Of a DNA stretch of 64,000 nt, positions 1 through 9,047 are shown in pieces. The notes below the pieces were generated by a model, which did no database searches, was not told where the DNA came from, and was given only the letters and a program-made list of their open reading frames with translations. A program made the translations under genes and the position numbers. Source of the stretch: JABAQJ01 sp046327745 (GTDB lineage: Bacteria > Gemmatimonadota > Gemmatimonadetes > Gemmatimonadales > Gemmatimonadaceae); NCBI GenBank assembly GCA_046327745.1, contig JAXLXV010000015.1:62001-126000 (forward strand), given 5' to 3'. Numbering within the stretch: position 1 is the first letter of the stretch; each line of letters begins with the position of its first letter.

Positions 1-1043
1 CGGTCCTGGCGCGAATGGTCGGAGAGAAGAAGCTGGCCAGTCGCGTGGAGAGCAAGAAGGTGCTGATCTTCACGTCCAACGTATTGCATCTGAACCTATT
101 GGTTCCGCGAAGCACGCTGTCGGGCTACGAACTCAAGCTCGTGGAGTCGTTGTTCATGCCGGGCGCGGATGCTACGGATACTGATGCCGTGCGGGCACGC
201 TATGCCAAGACGGGATTTGATCCCTCAGGAATCATCACCCCATCGTTGGAGCTGTTGGTCAAGAACCTGAGCCCGCGAGGCTCGGAGATTCGTCGCCCGT
301 CGCGCTGGCCGACGACCTTTATGGTCATCGGCGGACTAGCGCTGATCGTGAGCTCGGGAATGGTGAGTTTGGCGGATGTCGTCATCGGCGGGGTAGCGGC
401 CGCGATGATGGTCGTCGTGTACGGGTTCGCCGCCCTTCAGGCGGTGTTCTGGAGGCTGCGCGTGAGTCAGTGGACCGCGCATGCGATCCGTTTTGTGGTG
501 CCGATGGGCGTGCTTACCGGTGGTGTGCTGTGGCTGAACTACTCAGGCGCCTTCCACTTGGGCACGCTTGCCTTGGCAGGGCTCACGCTCCTCTGCCTCG
601 CCCTGTGTTACAGCGTGTTGAACCTGGCGAAAGCCCGACAGTCGCCAACGCTCATCGCCCTCCGCAAACGACTGGTTTCGGCGCGCACGTACTTCCAGGA
701 AGAATTGCGCAAGGCGCAACCCGCGTTGCACGATGCGTGGTTTCCCTACCTCATGGCGTTTGGTCTGGGACCGCAGATGGACCGCTGGTTCGCGTCCTTC
801 GCCGGTTCCGCCAGCGTGAACGCTATTCCCGTGGGGCGATCCAGCGGATCAACCTCGTCCGGTGGTGGAGGGTGGACCGGATTTGGTGGCGGCGGTGGAT
901 TCAGCGGAGGAGGCTCGAGCGGATCGTGGGCGGCTGCTGTTGGGACCATGGCGGCCGGTGTATCTGCGCCAAGCAAGAGCAGTTCCGGCGGCGGTGGCGG
1001 AGGCGGTGGAAGCTCCGGCGGTGGAGGTGGCGGTGGCTGGTGA
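1..1043 (+). CDS. DUF2207-like membrane protein, C-terminal part (5' end outside window)
   Basis: The reading frame is open to the window edge, so only the C-terminal part of a larger protein is present; the first ATG in view (position 15) is probably internal. Counting from that ATG, residues 100-200 hold about four hydrophobic segments (near 102-118, 121-145, 158-176 and 182-200). A soluble stretch follows, and the last 60 residues are almost only Gly and Ser, ending in a Gly-rich tail with a terminal Trp. This layout (membrane core, then an FGGGGxFSGGG-type tail) is typical of the predicted membrane proteins grouped as DUF2207. Their function is unknown. The family call rests mainly on the architecture and tail, so confidence is moderate. 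Confidence 0.6.
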   Translation, partial: VLARMVGEKKLASRVESKKVLIFTSNVLHLNLLVPRSTLSGYELKLVESLFMPGADATDTDAVRARYAKTGFDPSGIITPSLELLVKNLSPRGSEIRRPSRWPTTFMVIGGLALIVSSGMVSLADVVIGGVAAAMMVVVYGFAALQAVFWRLRVSQWTAHAIRFVVPMGVLTGGVLWLNYSGAFHLGTLALAGLTLLCLALCYSVLNLAKARQSPTLIALRKRLVSARTYFQEELRKAQPALHDAWFPYLMAFGLGPQMDRWFASFAGSASVNAIPVGRSSGSTSSGGGGWTGFGGGGGFSGGGSSGSWAAAVGTMAAGVSAPSKSSSGGGGGGGGSSGGGGGGGW

Positions 1044-1212
1044 TGCACCTCACGGGAGCGCGAGAGCCTCGAGGGGATTTGATACCAGCCGACAGGTTCG
1101 GTATCTTACCACGTCCGTGGGCCAACGTGTGCGCAGGCCGGTGACGGGGCGGGCGATTGGAGAACGTGTCGGCGCAAAGGGGAATCCCATCTTCACGGGT
1201 CGGAGCTGCTGA

Positions 1213-1581
1213 ATGGCGGTCGGCTACTCGTACGAGGCAACTGACAATCTGGTGGTCATCGAGGGCAGCGGTGTCGTCACGCTCGAGGATCGCTTCGACT
1301 GCATCCGTACCATTGTCAACGACCCCGAGCTGCCGCATCGCTTTCAGGTTCTTGTTCTCGCGAGCAACATCGAACAGGCGCCCCCAGCTGGCGATCTTCC
1401 CCATATGTCGGCGCTCGTGGATCGCCTCAGGCAGCGCTCCCGCTCGCGTATCGCGATTCTCAACGCCACCGTCGGCCACTTCACGCTGAGCCAGTTGGTC
1501 GCTCTGTTGTCGAGCGACGGTCCGCGCATGGTGCAGGCCTTCTCGTCCGAAGCCGCCGCGCGGACCTGGCTCACCGAGTAG
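1213..1581 (+). CDS. SpoIIAA/STAS-like small protein
   Basis: A soluble protein of 122 residues without signal peptide or membrane segment. It starts with a short beta-strand-rich stretch (YSYEATDNLVVIEGSGVVT), then alternates helices and strands and ends in a helix with the motif FSSEAAARTWL. This resembles the SpoIIAA-like/STAS-like proteins common in environmental bacteria, where a C-terminal 'F.....A..WL' helix is usual. GGAG lies seven bases before the ATG and supports the start. Neighbours are unrelated and it appears monocistronic. A role in signalling or anti-sigma-antagonist-type binding is family inference only. No phosphorylatable Ser in the classical DS motif is obvious. Confidence 0.55.
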   Translation: MAVGYSYEATDNLVVIEGSGVVTLEDRFDCIRTIVNDPELPHRFQVLVLASNIEQAPPAGDLPHMSALVDRLRQRSRSRIAILNATVGHFTLSQLVALLSSDGPRMVQAFSSEAAARTWLTE

Positions 1582-1645
1582 CCGTCAGGCGAAACGCCGC
1601 GGGCGCCGCGACCGCCCTCCCGCGCCGGCGCGCCCAGACCAGGAG

Positions 1646-3094
1646 CTACCGCACCTTCTTTCCCGGTGCGTTGCCGCCGCCTTGATGCAGCACCAAGCCG
1701 GTCACAAGGCCATTGGCATCGCGCACGAAAGTGACTTGCGCGTCCACGTCCTTGAGGAAGAAATCGGTCTCACTCTCGGGCCAGAGCTGAAACGCCGGCT
1801 GCCCCGTGGCTTGCGCAAAGAGTGTCCCGCCCTTGCGCATCACTTCGATGGAGAACTGCGGCGCCAGCTCATACACGCCGACGTACCGCTCCAACGTTTC
1901 GTCCGGGAGTGTGATCGCGGTGCGTTGTTTGGGTGGCTGAGGCTTTGGTGCGAGCGGGATCTCGGGGTTTAGCAGGTGCATGCCGATGTCGTCCGCCCCC
2001 TGATTGCCACTGTTCGTCAGGATCACAACGCCGAGACCCGTCGACGGTTCAAACCCCGCGAAGGTGCGATAGCCACCGGTTCCACCATTGTGCCAGATGA
2101 TGGTGTCCGCGCCAACACGCTGGACCATCCAGTTCAGGCCAATGTCCATGTTAGGCGCCCCGGTGGCAGCCCGCGGCTGATGCGCGAAGGCGAGGGCCAT
2201 TCCCATCGCCCCGCCGCGACGATCGACCCGCAAGTTCGCCGCCACAAACTTCATCATGTCTTCGGCGTTGGAACGGATGGCTCCCGCTCCCGCAAACGTC
2301 GGCAAGTCCCACTGTGACACCACGGTGCCCGCCGCATCGTGGCCCCGCGCCAAGTGCGCCTGCATCCATGGCGACAGCGTGATCGCACTATGTTCCATGC
2401 CCAACGGCGCAAAGACCCGCTCGCGCACCAGCGCCTCGTACGGTTTGCCGGCCGCCAGGGACAACGCGTGGCCTAACAAGCCGACCCCCAGGTTCGAATA
2501 CTCGAAGCGCTCGCCAGGATCGCGCGTCAGCTGGTAGCCGGACAGGAAGTCGTAGAGTTGCTGGACGGTGTAATCGGCGTACGGATTGCTGGCGTCCTTC
2601 GGTCGCAAGTTGCCAGGCAACCGGGGCAACCCGGAGTTCTGCACGGACAAACTGCCGAGCGTGATCTCTTTGCCATTGCGCGACGGCACATGCACGCTCG
2701 CCGGGAGATACTTCTGGACGGGATCGTCGAGCGAGACTTTGTGCTCGAGCACCATCTGCGCCAGCACGGTGGACGTGAACACCTTGCTGATGGATCCAAT
2801 CTCGAAGATCGAGTTGGCGTCCAGCGGCGGCTGGCCCGGACCCGGATCTCCATAGGCCACCACGCGGCGCCCTCCGGACGAGATATCCACCAGGCCCACC
2901 ACAATGCCGGCGCTGCGCTTCTCCTCCACTCGCTGCTTGATGATGCTGAGGATGACGGAATCAGGCGGAAACGCGCGGCGCGTGACTGATTGCTGGGCGA
3001 CGCCCACGTGCGGCAGGGCGCCAACGAATAGCAGGAGGGCGGCGGCCATCGTGGCGGACCGCGACGGACGCGATGTTGAGTGGCAAGTGGTCAT
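1646..3094 (-). CDS. Secreted serine hydrolase, class C beta-lactamase/DD-peptidase fold
   Basis: From the ATG at 3094 (preceded by AGGA with good spacing; a TTG at 3112 is possible) the protein has 482 residues. It opens with a signal peptide ending near VAQ. The serine beta-lactamase fold is marked by S-I-S-K at about residues 101-104 (nucleophile and general base), Y-S-N at about 199-201, and H-N-G-G in the second half, which takes the place of the KTG box. A C-terminal domain of about 110 residues follows, as in many esterase/D-aminopeptidase-like members. It lies 65-85 bases downstream of the S9 peptidase on the same strand, so co-transcription and a joint periplasmic role in peptide or ester hydrolysis are plausible. 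The substrate cannot be deduced. Confidence 0.85.
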   Translation of the reverse strand: MTTCHSTSRPSRSATMAAALLLFVGALPHVGVAQQSVTRRAFPPDSVILSIIKQRVEEKRSAGIVVGLVDISSGGRRVVAYGDPGPGQPPLDANSIFEIGSISKVFTSTVLAQMVLEHKVSLDDPVQKYLPASVHVPSRNGKEITLGSLSVQNSGLPRLPGNLRPKDASNPYADYTVQQLYDFLSGYQLTRDPGERFEYSNLGVGLLGHALSLAAGKPYEALVRERVFAPLGMEHSAITLSPWMQAHLARGHDAAGTVVSQWDLPTFAGAGAIRSNAEDMMKFVAANLRVDRRGGAMGMALAFAHQPRAATGAPNMDIGLNWMVQRVGADTIIWHNGGTGGYRTFAGFEPSTGLGVVILTNSGNQGADDIGMHLLNPEIPLAPKPQPPKQRTAITLPDETLERYVGVYELAPQFSIEVMRKGGTLFAQATGQPAFQLWPESETDFFLKDVDAQVTFVRDANGLVTGLVLHQGGGNAPGKKVR

Positions 3095-3177
3095 GCTGAA
3101 TCCTAAGTCCAACGCGGCCGGCGCGCTTCCACGGACAGAAAGGCGAAATGGGGAGAGACGAGCGGAGACATCTCGCC

Positions 3178-5187
3178 CTAGGACACGTCCTTCGCTTTCA
3201 GGTACGTGTTAAACCACTCCATCATGCGACGCATCACGTCGCGTCGATTGACCGGATTGGCAAACATGTGCCCCTCGCGCGGATAGACAATCATCTGCGT
3301 GGGAACGCCCAGCGTCTTGAGGGCGTGCCAATATTCGAATGACTGAGGCGGAGGCGTCTCGATGTCTCCCTCCCCGACCATGATGAGCGTCGGTGTCTTG
3401 CTTCGCTTGATGAACTTGATCGGCGAACTCTTTTCGTAAACCTCGGGATCATCGTAGACCGAGGATCCGAAGAACGGAATCATCCATTGGTCAATGCCGT
3501 TCTGCCCGTAGTAACTCTGCCAGTTAGCAAGGCCGCCCATGGACACCGACGCCTTGAAGCGTGTGGTCTGAGTAGGCGCCCACATGGAGAAATAGCCGCC
3601 GTAGGACAGACCGGTGATTCCCACGCGGTCAGCATCAACAGGATAGGTCTTGATCACCTCGTCGATGCCGGCGAGGATGTCACGCAGGTCGCCACCGCCA
3701 ATGTCGCGTACGACCGCCTGCGTGAACGCCTGCCCCCATCCTTGGCCGCCGCGAGGGTTTGGGTAGAACACAAAGTACCCCTCGCTCGAGAGCAGCGTTG
3801 CGTTGTAGTACGTCTCTGGCCAGGCTGGTGATGTCGCCCAGACCGGTCCCCCATGCACCACAGTCACCATCGGATACTTCTTGCCTTGCGGCTGGTAGTT
3901 GGTGGGGAAGATGAGCCAGCCTTGAACAGTGAACTGCTCGCTGGTCCAGTGCAGGCTCTTGGCCGTTCCCCAGCGTGGCGTGAGCTTGTCGTTGGCGTGG
4001 GTCACGGCCTTCCAGGCACCGATCGGTCCCGCCCACACCTCGGGTGGCTGGGCATAGGACTCGCGCACCGCGGCGCTGACAGTTGCATCTGACGACAACG
4101 AGACGTTGAACCCGAAGCCCACGTTTTCCGCGGCCACCGATTCATCCGCCGACCACAGGGTCTTGAGCTCGCCCCCCTTGTCGCTCACCGACACCAGCGC
4201 CGAGTGTCCGTCGAGGTACTGCGCCATAAGCAGGCGGTCGGAACCGGGGAGCCACGCGATCCAGCTCGCCTGGGCCTTCATGCCCGGCGTCAGGTTCACG
4301 GCATCGCCGCCCGTTGCCGGGATCACGTGCAGATCGCCACCGGTGATGGGTTCGTCACTCATGAGCCCCGCGACAAAGGCGATGCGTGTGCCGTCGGGGG
4401 ACCAGCGAGGGATCGCGATCTGCGTGGCGGGCGTGTAGATCGCGCGCGTGTCGCCTGTGGCAGCGTCCACCGACCAGATCTTGGCCAGATACCAGTTGTT
4501 GTCGCAGTTGCCCGCCGCTCCCGTCGTCACCAGGTGATGCCCGTCTGGGGACCAGTCGTACTCGTACATGCAAAGGTCTGGCGGCGTGAGCTGGCGTGTA
4601 CGTCCCGAGACAGCGTCCACCAACGTTAGGCGTTGCTCTCGCACCTGCTCCTCACCGATGACCCCGGTCGGGGCGCTCTTGGCAGCCAGCGGTCCCGCGG
4701 CGTCGATCGCCCCCTCCGTGTACAACAGGGCGATGTTGCGTCCATCGGGGGCAAATTGCGGTGACGCGACGAATCCGCGCAGACGCGTCAGGCGGCGTGC
4801 GCTGCCTCCGCCGGCAGGCGCAACGTATAAGTCGCGCTGTCCCGCCTTGGCCGCGTCAGAGAGGAAGGCGATTTGCCGGCCATCGCGGGACCACGCTATT
4901 CCTCCTTCATCGGTTGCGCCCCGCCCACTCGCCAAGGCCGAGATGCGCCGCGCCGTCCCAGCTCCGGAAGCGGGCGCGACGTAGATCGCTGTGCCGCCAT
5001 CCTTGTCCTGCGTCCACGCGACCTGCTTGCCGTCCGGCGATACGCGCACCTCGCGATAGCGTTGCGTAGCGAAAAGTTGGTCCATCGCCTGGTCGAGCGA
5101 GGAGCGTTGTGCCGGTGCCCGTTGACCAGCCAATGGCCATGCAGCACTCAGGAACAGCAGCACGGAGGCGAGAGAACGGGCAGGCAT
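3178..5187 (-). CDS. S9 family peptidase (prolyl oligopeptidase / acylaminoacyl-peptidase type)
   Basis: The ATG at 5187 is chosen because it has GGAG seven bases upstream and begins a clean signal peptide (MPARSLASVLLFLSAAWPLAG); an in-frame start at 5229 would place 14 residues before it. The mature protein has an N-terminal beta-propeller of TolB/WD40-like repeats (recurring WSPDG and SPDG motifs, residues about 40-400). The C-terminal alpha/beta-hydrolase domain carries the nucleophile in G-L-S528-Y-G-G, then D608 in GEGDIETPP and H640 in EGHMF. The 669-residue length is normal for exported S9C/S9B enzymes. Such enzymes cleave short peptides in the periplasm, often with dipeptidyl or acylaminoacyl specificity. 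A serine hydrolase follows on the same strand. Confidence 0.92.
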   Translation of the reverse strand: MPARSLASVLLFLSAAWPLAGQRAPAQRSSLDQAMDQLFATQRYREVRVSPDGKQVAWTQDKDGGTAIYVAPASGAGTARRISALASGRGATDEGGIAWSRDGRQIAFLSDAAKAGQRDLYVAPAGGGSARRLTRLRGFVASPQFAPDGRNIALLYTEGAIDAAGPLAAKSAPTGVIGEEQVREQRLTLVDAVSGRTRQLTPPDLCMYEYDWSPDGHHLVTTGAAGNCDNNWYLAKIWSVDAATGDTRAIYTPATQIAIPRWSPDGTRIAFVAGLMSDEPITGGDLHVIPATGGDAVNLTPGMKAQASWIAWLPGSDRLLMAQYLDGHSALVSVSDKGGELKTLWSADESVAAENVGFGFNVSLSSDATVSAAVRESYAQPPEVWAGPIGAWKAVTHANDKLTPRWGTAKSLHWTSEQFTVQGWLIFPTNYQPQGKKYPMVTVVHGGPVWATSPAWPETYYNATLLSSEGYFVFYPNPRGGQGWGQAFTQAVVRDIGGGDLRDILAGIDEVIKTYPVDADRVGITGLSYGGYFSMWAPTQTTRFKASVSMGGLANWQSYYGQNGIDQWMIPFFGSSVYDDPEVYEKSSPIKFIKRSKTPTLIMVGEGDIETPPPQSFEYWHALKTLGVPTQMIVYPREGHMFANPVNRRDVMRRMMEWFNTYLKAKDVS

Positions 5188-5259
5188 GTCGTGGCTCCAG
5201 CAAGGTTGGGGGGTCGCCCCAAGTGTCACGCGAAATCGAGGCGTCCGCTAGCGTCTCGG

Positions 5260-5321
5260 CCTGCCTGACGGCTACGACTTCGTCCGAGATGACCCCTCAA
5301 CGGAGCCACCGGTCAGGCAGG
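5260..5321. repeat. Long-spaced inverted repeat in a divergent intergenic region
   Basis: The ten-base arm CCTGCCTGAC (5260-5269) has its exact reverse complement at 5312-5321, with 42 bases between them. The repeat lies between the divergently transcribed S9 peptidase and transglutaminase-like genes. It could be a paired regulator site or a weak stem-loop; no regulator gene is next to it. Confidence 0.35.
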
Positions 5322-5442
5322 AGGCGCTCCACGCGTCCGGCGGCACCCACCAACACCAACGCCGTCCAATTCGCGCGTTTCAAACGACGCAAGGCTTCCC
5401 ACTGTCTCAAGGCGCATCACGCTCCCCATTCTCCCAGTCGAT

Positions 5443-6327
5443 ATGAGACGTGCTCTATCCCTCATCGCCGTCGCCACGATGTTCGCCGCCGTCGCTCCCC
5501 ACGTTCGGGCTCAGCAGGTGGATTCGGCCACGCGGGCGCCCGCCATCCGTGCCCTCGTCGACTCAGTGAGCGGCACCGGATCGACGCTCACGCGAACCAG
5601 GCGACTCGTCTACTGGATCAACGACACGTTCACGTGGTCCTACACCGATTACGAGCGCCGAACGCCAGCGCAGATCATCGCCCGCCGCGCGGGAAACTGC
5701 GCCGAGCTGGCCTCCGTGTTGCACCTGTTGTTGGATACCTTGGGGGTCAGGACGCGCTGGATTCGGGAGATCAACGTGCAACCGCAGCAGACGCCGCGGC
5801 GGCAGCGGACGGCCGACAGCTTAGTGACGGCACGCGGCCTGTCATTCTCGGTCTTTGGCCTCCAGCACAACGACCACGTGTGGCTGGAAGTGTGGGACGA
5901 CTCGTCGTCGGCATGGTTTCCAGCGGACCCCGCCTATGGCGTCGTCGGCCTACGCGACTGGTCGGCGGCCCGGCTGGCCATGGAGCGGCGCCCCAAGCCA
6001 CGCGTTGCGGCTGTCGAGCCCATTGCCGCGGACATGGTGGTGCCGTTTGTTGTGGTGGCTGGCGACCGACGGAGCGGACCCTACAACGATGACCGGACCG
6101 CGTTCTATCTCATCGATGGCTTCAACGCGCTGTACGGGTCGCACCTCGCGTCGCTACCGGCGTGGCCACAATGGGTGTCCGCCGTGAAGTACCTGTCACC
6201 GCACGCGCGTGCGGCCTTTGATGGGCGCGAAAACCTTCATGCCCTTACCACGGACATCGGGCGCCTGAAGGCGACGTACGATACACTCACGAGCGAAGCC
6301 ATCGCACGCCACCTGTCTTGGCAGTAG
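5443..6327 (+). CDS. Secreted transglutaminase-like cysteine protein
   Basis: This 294-residue protein begins with a signal peptide (cleavage near VRAQ, residue 24). The transglutaminase-like catalytic triad can be read in the expected order: C86 in RRAGNC-AEL at a helix start, H145 in HNDHVWLEVW and D162 in PADPAYG. Members of this superfamily in bacteria usually act as cysteine peptidases or peptide-modifying enzymes in the periplasm. About 130 residues after the Asp have no motif I recognise. The gene is flanked by the divergent S9 peptidase and the convergent CaiB/BaiF gene, so it is probably its own transcription unit. The family call is firm; the substrate is unknown. Confidence 0.8.
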   Translation: MRRALSLIAVATMFAAVAPHVRAQQVDSATRAPAIRALVDSVSGTGSTLTRTRRLVYWINDTFTWSYTDYERRTPAQIIARRAGNCAELASVLHLLLDTLGVRTRWIREINVQPQQTPRRQRTADSLVTARGLSFSVFGLQHNDHVWLEVWDDSSSAWFPADPAYGVVGLRDWSAARLAMERRPKPRVAAVEPIAADMVVPFVVVAGDRRSGPYNDDRTAFYLIDGFNALYGSHLASLPAWPQWVSAVKYLSPHARAAFDGRENLHALTTDIGRLKATYDTLTSEAIARHLSWQ

Positions 6328-6390
6328 GTCGTTAACTCGGGCCACGGCGCAACGGGTCGAGAGCGGATGCACCGCGACGGACGTCAATTT

Positions 6391-7578
6391 TCAGACGTCT
6401 GGCAGCTCCGCGAGTTCAGCCAATACGCTCGCCGTATGCTCGCCGAGCGACGGCACGCGCTCCATTCGTGGCGGTACACTCGCCAGGTTATGCGGCGGGC
6501 GCAATGCCGGCAGCGGACCGACCTCCGACTCCACTGAGGTCCAACGCTGCCGCCCCTTGAGCTGCGCGTGGGCGGCCACCGCCGCCAAGTCATTGACGAC
6601 GGCGTTAGCGATGGCCGCCAGCTCCAAACGCTGGGTGATTGCCTGCGCTGACAACGTGCGGAACACGGCTTCGATCAAGCCTTCCAACTCCACGCGGTGC
6701 TGCAGCCGCTGGGCGTTTGTTACGTACGATGGATGGTCGGCGAGCGTCGGGTCGGCCAGCACCACGTCGCAAAACCGTCGCCACTCGCGCTCGTTTTGGA
6801 TGGAGAACATGACGTGCCCATCCGCGCAGCGATACGCGCCATATGGAACGATCATGCTATGGCGGAGTCCTGCACGACGCGGAGCGGATCCCGTCCCCAG
6901 CTGCACGTAGAGTTGTGGCGTGACCCATTCCACCAGGCATTCGAGCATCGAGATGTCGATGCGGTCGCCGCGTCCCGTCCGATCACGATTGCGCAGTGCG
7001 GCCAGGATGCTCGAATAGGCGTACAGGCCAGAGGCAATGTCCGCCACACTCACACCAACCTTGGCCGGAGCCTCGTCGCTTCCGGTGAGGCTGACGACAC
7101 CGGACTCGGCCTGGATCAACATGTCGTACGCGCGTCGCTCGCGTTCCGGGCCGTCCGGACCGTAGCCGGAAATGCCGACCCAGATGAGGCGAGGGGCAGT
7201 GGCCTGTAGCGCGTCATAGCCAAGCCCCAGCCGTTCCACCGCCCCAGGGCTCAAGTTGTGAACGAAAATATCCGACCGCCTGACGAGTTGCTCCAAGGCG
7301 CGTCGCCCCTGATCGGTCTTTACGTCCAGCACGACACTTTCCTTCCCGCGATTGAGCCACGCGAAGTAAGACGAGATGCCGTGGAGACTCTGGTCGTAGG
7401 CGCGGGAGAAATCACCACCATCGGGGCGCTCGACTTTAATGACCCGGGCGCCCATATCAGCCAACTGGCGGGAACAGAAGGGGCCGGCCACGGCCTGTTC
7501 CAGGGCGACCACCGTCACGTCGGCCAGGGGGAATGACGGACGCGGCGGCTCGGCAGATGCCTGACGATGCGGGGACAT
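6391..7578 (-). CDS. CaiB/BaiF family III CoA-transferase
   Basis: A 395-residue cytosolic protein with the family III CoA-transferase signatures: an N-terminal EQAVAGPFCSRQLADMGARVIKVERPDGGD block, the NRGKESVVLDVKTDQGR segment, and the HNLSPGAVERLGLGYDAL block. These enzymes move CoA between carboxylic acids. At the place where many members have the catalytic Asp (SLLD-type motif) this protein reads S-M-L-E213-C, so Glu replaces Asp; I believe a subfamily shares this. It is the last gene of a minus-strand operon with ALDH, two ThDP-enzyme subunits and MmgE/PrpD. That suggests it activates or recycles an organic acid handled by these enzymes. Confidence 0.9.
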   Translation of the reverse strand: MSPHRQASAEPPRPSFPLADVTVVALEQAVAGPFCSRQLADMGARVIKVERPDGGDFSRAYDQSLHGISSYFAWLNRGKESVVLDVKTDQGRRALEQLVRRSDIFVHNLSPGAVERLGLGYDALQATAPRLIWVGISGYGPDGPERERRAYDMLIQAESGVVSLTGSDEAPAKVGVSVADIASGLYAYSSILAALRNRDRTGRGDRIDISMLECLVEWVTPQLYVQLGTGSAPRRAGLRHSMIVPYGAYRCADGHVMFSIQNEREWRRFCDVVLADPTLADHPSYVTNAQRLQHRVELEGLIEAVFRTLSAQAITQRLELAAIANAVVNDLAAVAAHAQLKGRQRWTSVESEVGPLPALRPPHNLASVPPRMERVPSLGEHTASVLAELAELPDV

Positions 7579-7593
7579 ATTGATGCCGCCTCG

Positions 7594-8979
7594 TTAGGTC
7601 ACGAGGCCGGCAAAGGCAGTGGCCATGTCGCCCTGCGCCGTCAACGTCCGGATCGCATCGAGCGCCCGCTCGGCAAAGGCCCCATTGTATCGTGGCGCCA
7701 CGAGCAACCGAAATTTCTCCTCCAGCATGGACGTGGGGACGGCGTTCTCTGGGTTCCCGCGGGGAAAGGCGGCCGCCAGCGCGCGCACAGATCCATCGCG
7801 TCGCGTGAAGGTGACACGCGTTCCCCATTCTGCCGGATATCTCGCGGATAATTCCGGCGCGACCGTGACGCGGATTCGTTCCAGCAAGGCGCGGGTCGCT
7901 GCATCCGTCACACCGGATTCGGAGAATCGCTCCGGGGTGAACTGTGCCAGCCCAACGCTTCCCTCCAGTAAGGCAGCCGCAACACAATACGCCAGGCTGA
8001 ACTTGGCTTGATACGGGGTGCGTGGAGCTGACGACTTCACGATCTCATACCCCGGTCCGTAGGTCATCACCTCGACGCTGGACAGTTCATCCACGGCCTC
8101 CCCGCCTGTCCACGACGCATCGCGACGGTAGTCCAGCGACACGTCGATGGCGGTGTGCGTGTGCCCACAACACGCGTGCAGTTTGAAGCAGTTCTCGGTG
8201 ACCTTCCAGTGGTCGCCCAGTCGGTCGGTAATGCGCGATGCGTCGGCGCCTGTGCTCGTGGCCGCAAAGAACCCGCGATCTCCTTCCAGAATGCGAGTGG
8301 CTCCAGTGAAGCCCTGTGCGGCCAGGTCAGCGGCCAGAATGCCATTGGACGCGGCCTTACCGGGGTGCAGGTGTTTGCTCATGGCCCCGTCGGCGTTGAA
8401 CTCCCACAGCCCGGACGCTTGCGTGCCCGCCGTGCCTAACGCGTTTAGCATCTCCGTCGCATCCAAGCCTAACAACGAGCCGGCCGCCGCCGCGGCGCCG
8501 AACGTCGCGGCGGTGCCGGTCGGATGCCAATATCGGTAGTGGCTGGGATTCACCGCCTCGCCGACGCGCAGCGCCACGTCGTAGCCGACGGCCACCGCCA
8601 GGAGGAATTGCTCGCCCGTCCGATGCTCGCGTTCCGCCATCGCCAGCGCGGCCGGGATGACCGGTGCCGCGGCATGCAGCGTTGACCCCTTATGGACGTC
8701 ATCCAGTTCCAGGATGTGGGAGGACACGCCGTTGGCGAGCGCTGCGTGGGCGGCTGCCGAGCGACCCGCGCCAAAGACCGTGGCATCGCTGGATGAGCCT
8801 AACGTCGCGACCACCGCTTGCGTCATGCGGGCCGGTGGTTCCAGCGCGCCGGCGAGCGCAGAACCCAGCCAATCGAGGACCGACCGCTGCGTCGCCTCGA
8901 GTACTGGCGTCGTCAGGTCCCCAAACCGCGCGGCAGCCGCAAAGCTCGCGAGGGCACGACTCACCCCATGTTCCTGCAT
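7594..8979 (-). CDS. MmgE/PrpD family protein
   Basis: This 461-residue protein (ATG at 8979; a GTG at 8985 is also in frame) shows the MmgE/PrpD layout. It has an all-helical N-terminal domain with LDWLGSALAG and NGVSSHILELDDVHKGSTLHAAAPVIPAA, then GVQAS-like and KHLHPGKAASNGILAADLA segments, and a smaller C-terminal alpha/beta domain. The family includes 2-methylcitrate dehydratase, cis-aconitate decarboxylase and other lyases of tricarboxylic or dicarboxylic acids. The HxGKAAxNG stretch typical of substrate binding is intact. It lies 15 bases upstream of the CaiB/BaiF gene and follows the ThDP genes. No prpB, prpC or acnD is present, so a methylcitrate role is not supported by context. Confidence 0.9.
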   Translation of the reverse strand: MQEHGVSRALASFAAAARFGDLTTPVLEATQRSVLDWLGSALAGALEPPARMTQAVVATLGSSSDATVFGAGRSAAAHAALANGVSSHILELDDVHKGSTLHAAAPVIPAALAMAEREHRTGEQFLLAVAVGYDVALRVGEAVNPSHYRYWHPTGTAATFGAAAAAGSLLGLDATEMLNALGTAGTQASGLWEFNADGAMSKHLHPGKAASNGILAADLAAQGFTGATRILEGDRGFFAATSTGADASRITDRLGDHWKVTENCFKLHACCGHTHTAIDVSLDYRRDASWTGGEAVDELSSVEVMTYGPGYEIVKSSAPRTPYQAKFSLAYCVAAALLEGSVGLAQFTPERFSESGVTDAATRALLERIRVTVAPELSARYPAEWGTRVTFTRRDGSVRALAAAFPRGNPENAVPTSMLEEKFRLLVAPRYNGAFAERALDAIRTLTAQGDMATAFAGLVT

Positions 8980-9047
8980 CGTCACTTCACTCGGCTCGGC
9001 GGCATGGCGCGAGTATACCGCGACGTACCGATCGCAGCAAACTGCGG

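Noticed and set aside
746..1048. Proline-rich minus-strand frame of 100 codons
   Set aside because: It is the reverse complement of the Gly-rich tail of the DUF2207-like protein.
1044..1212. Possible RNA gene or regulatory leader between the first two genes
   Set aside because: No tRNA-like TPsiC arm, stem-loop with T-run or riboswitch core could be seen.
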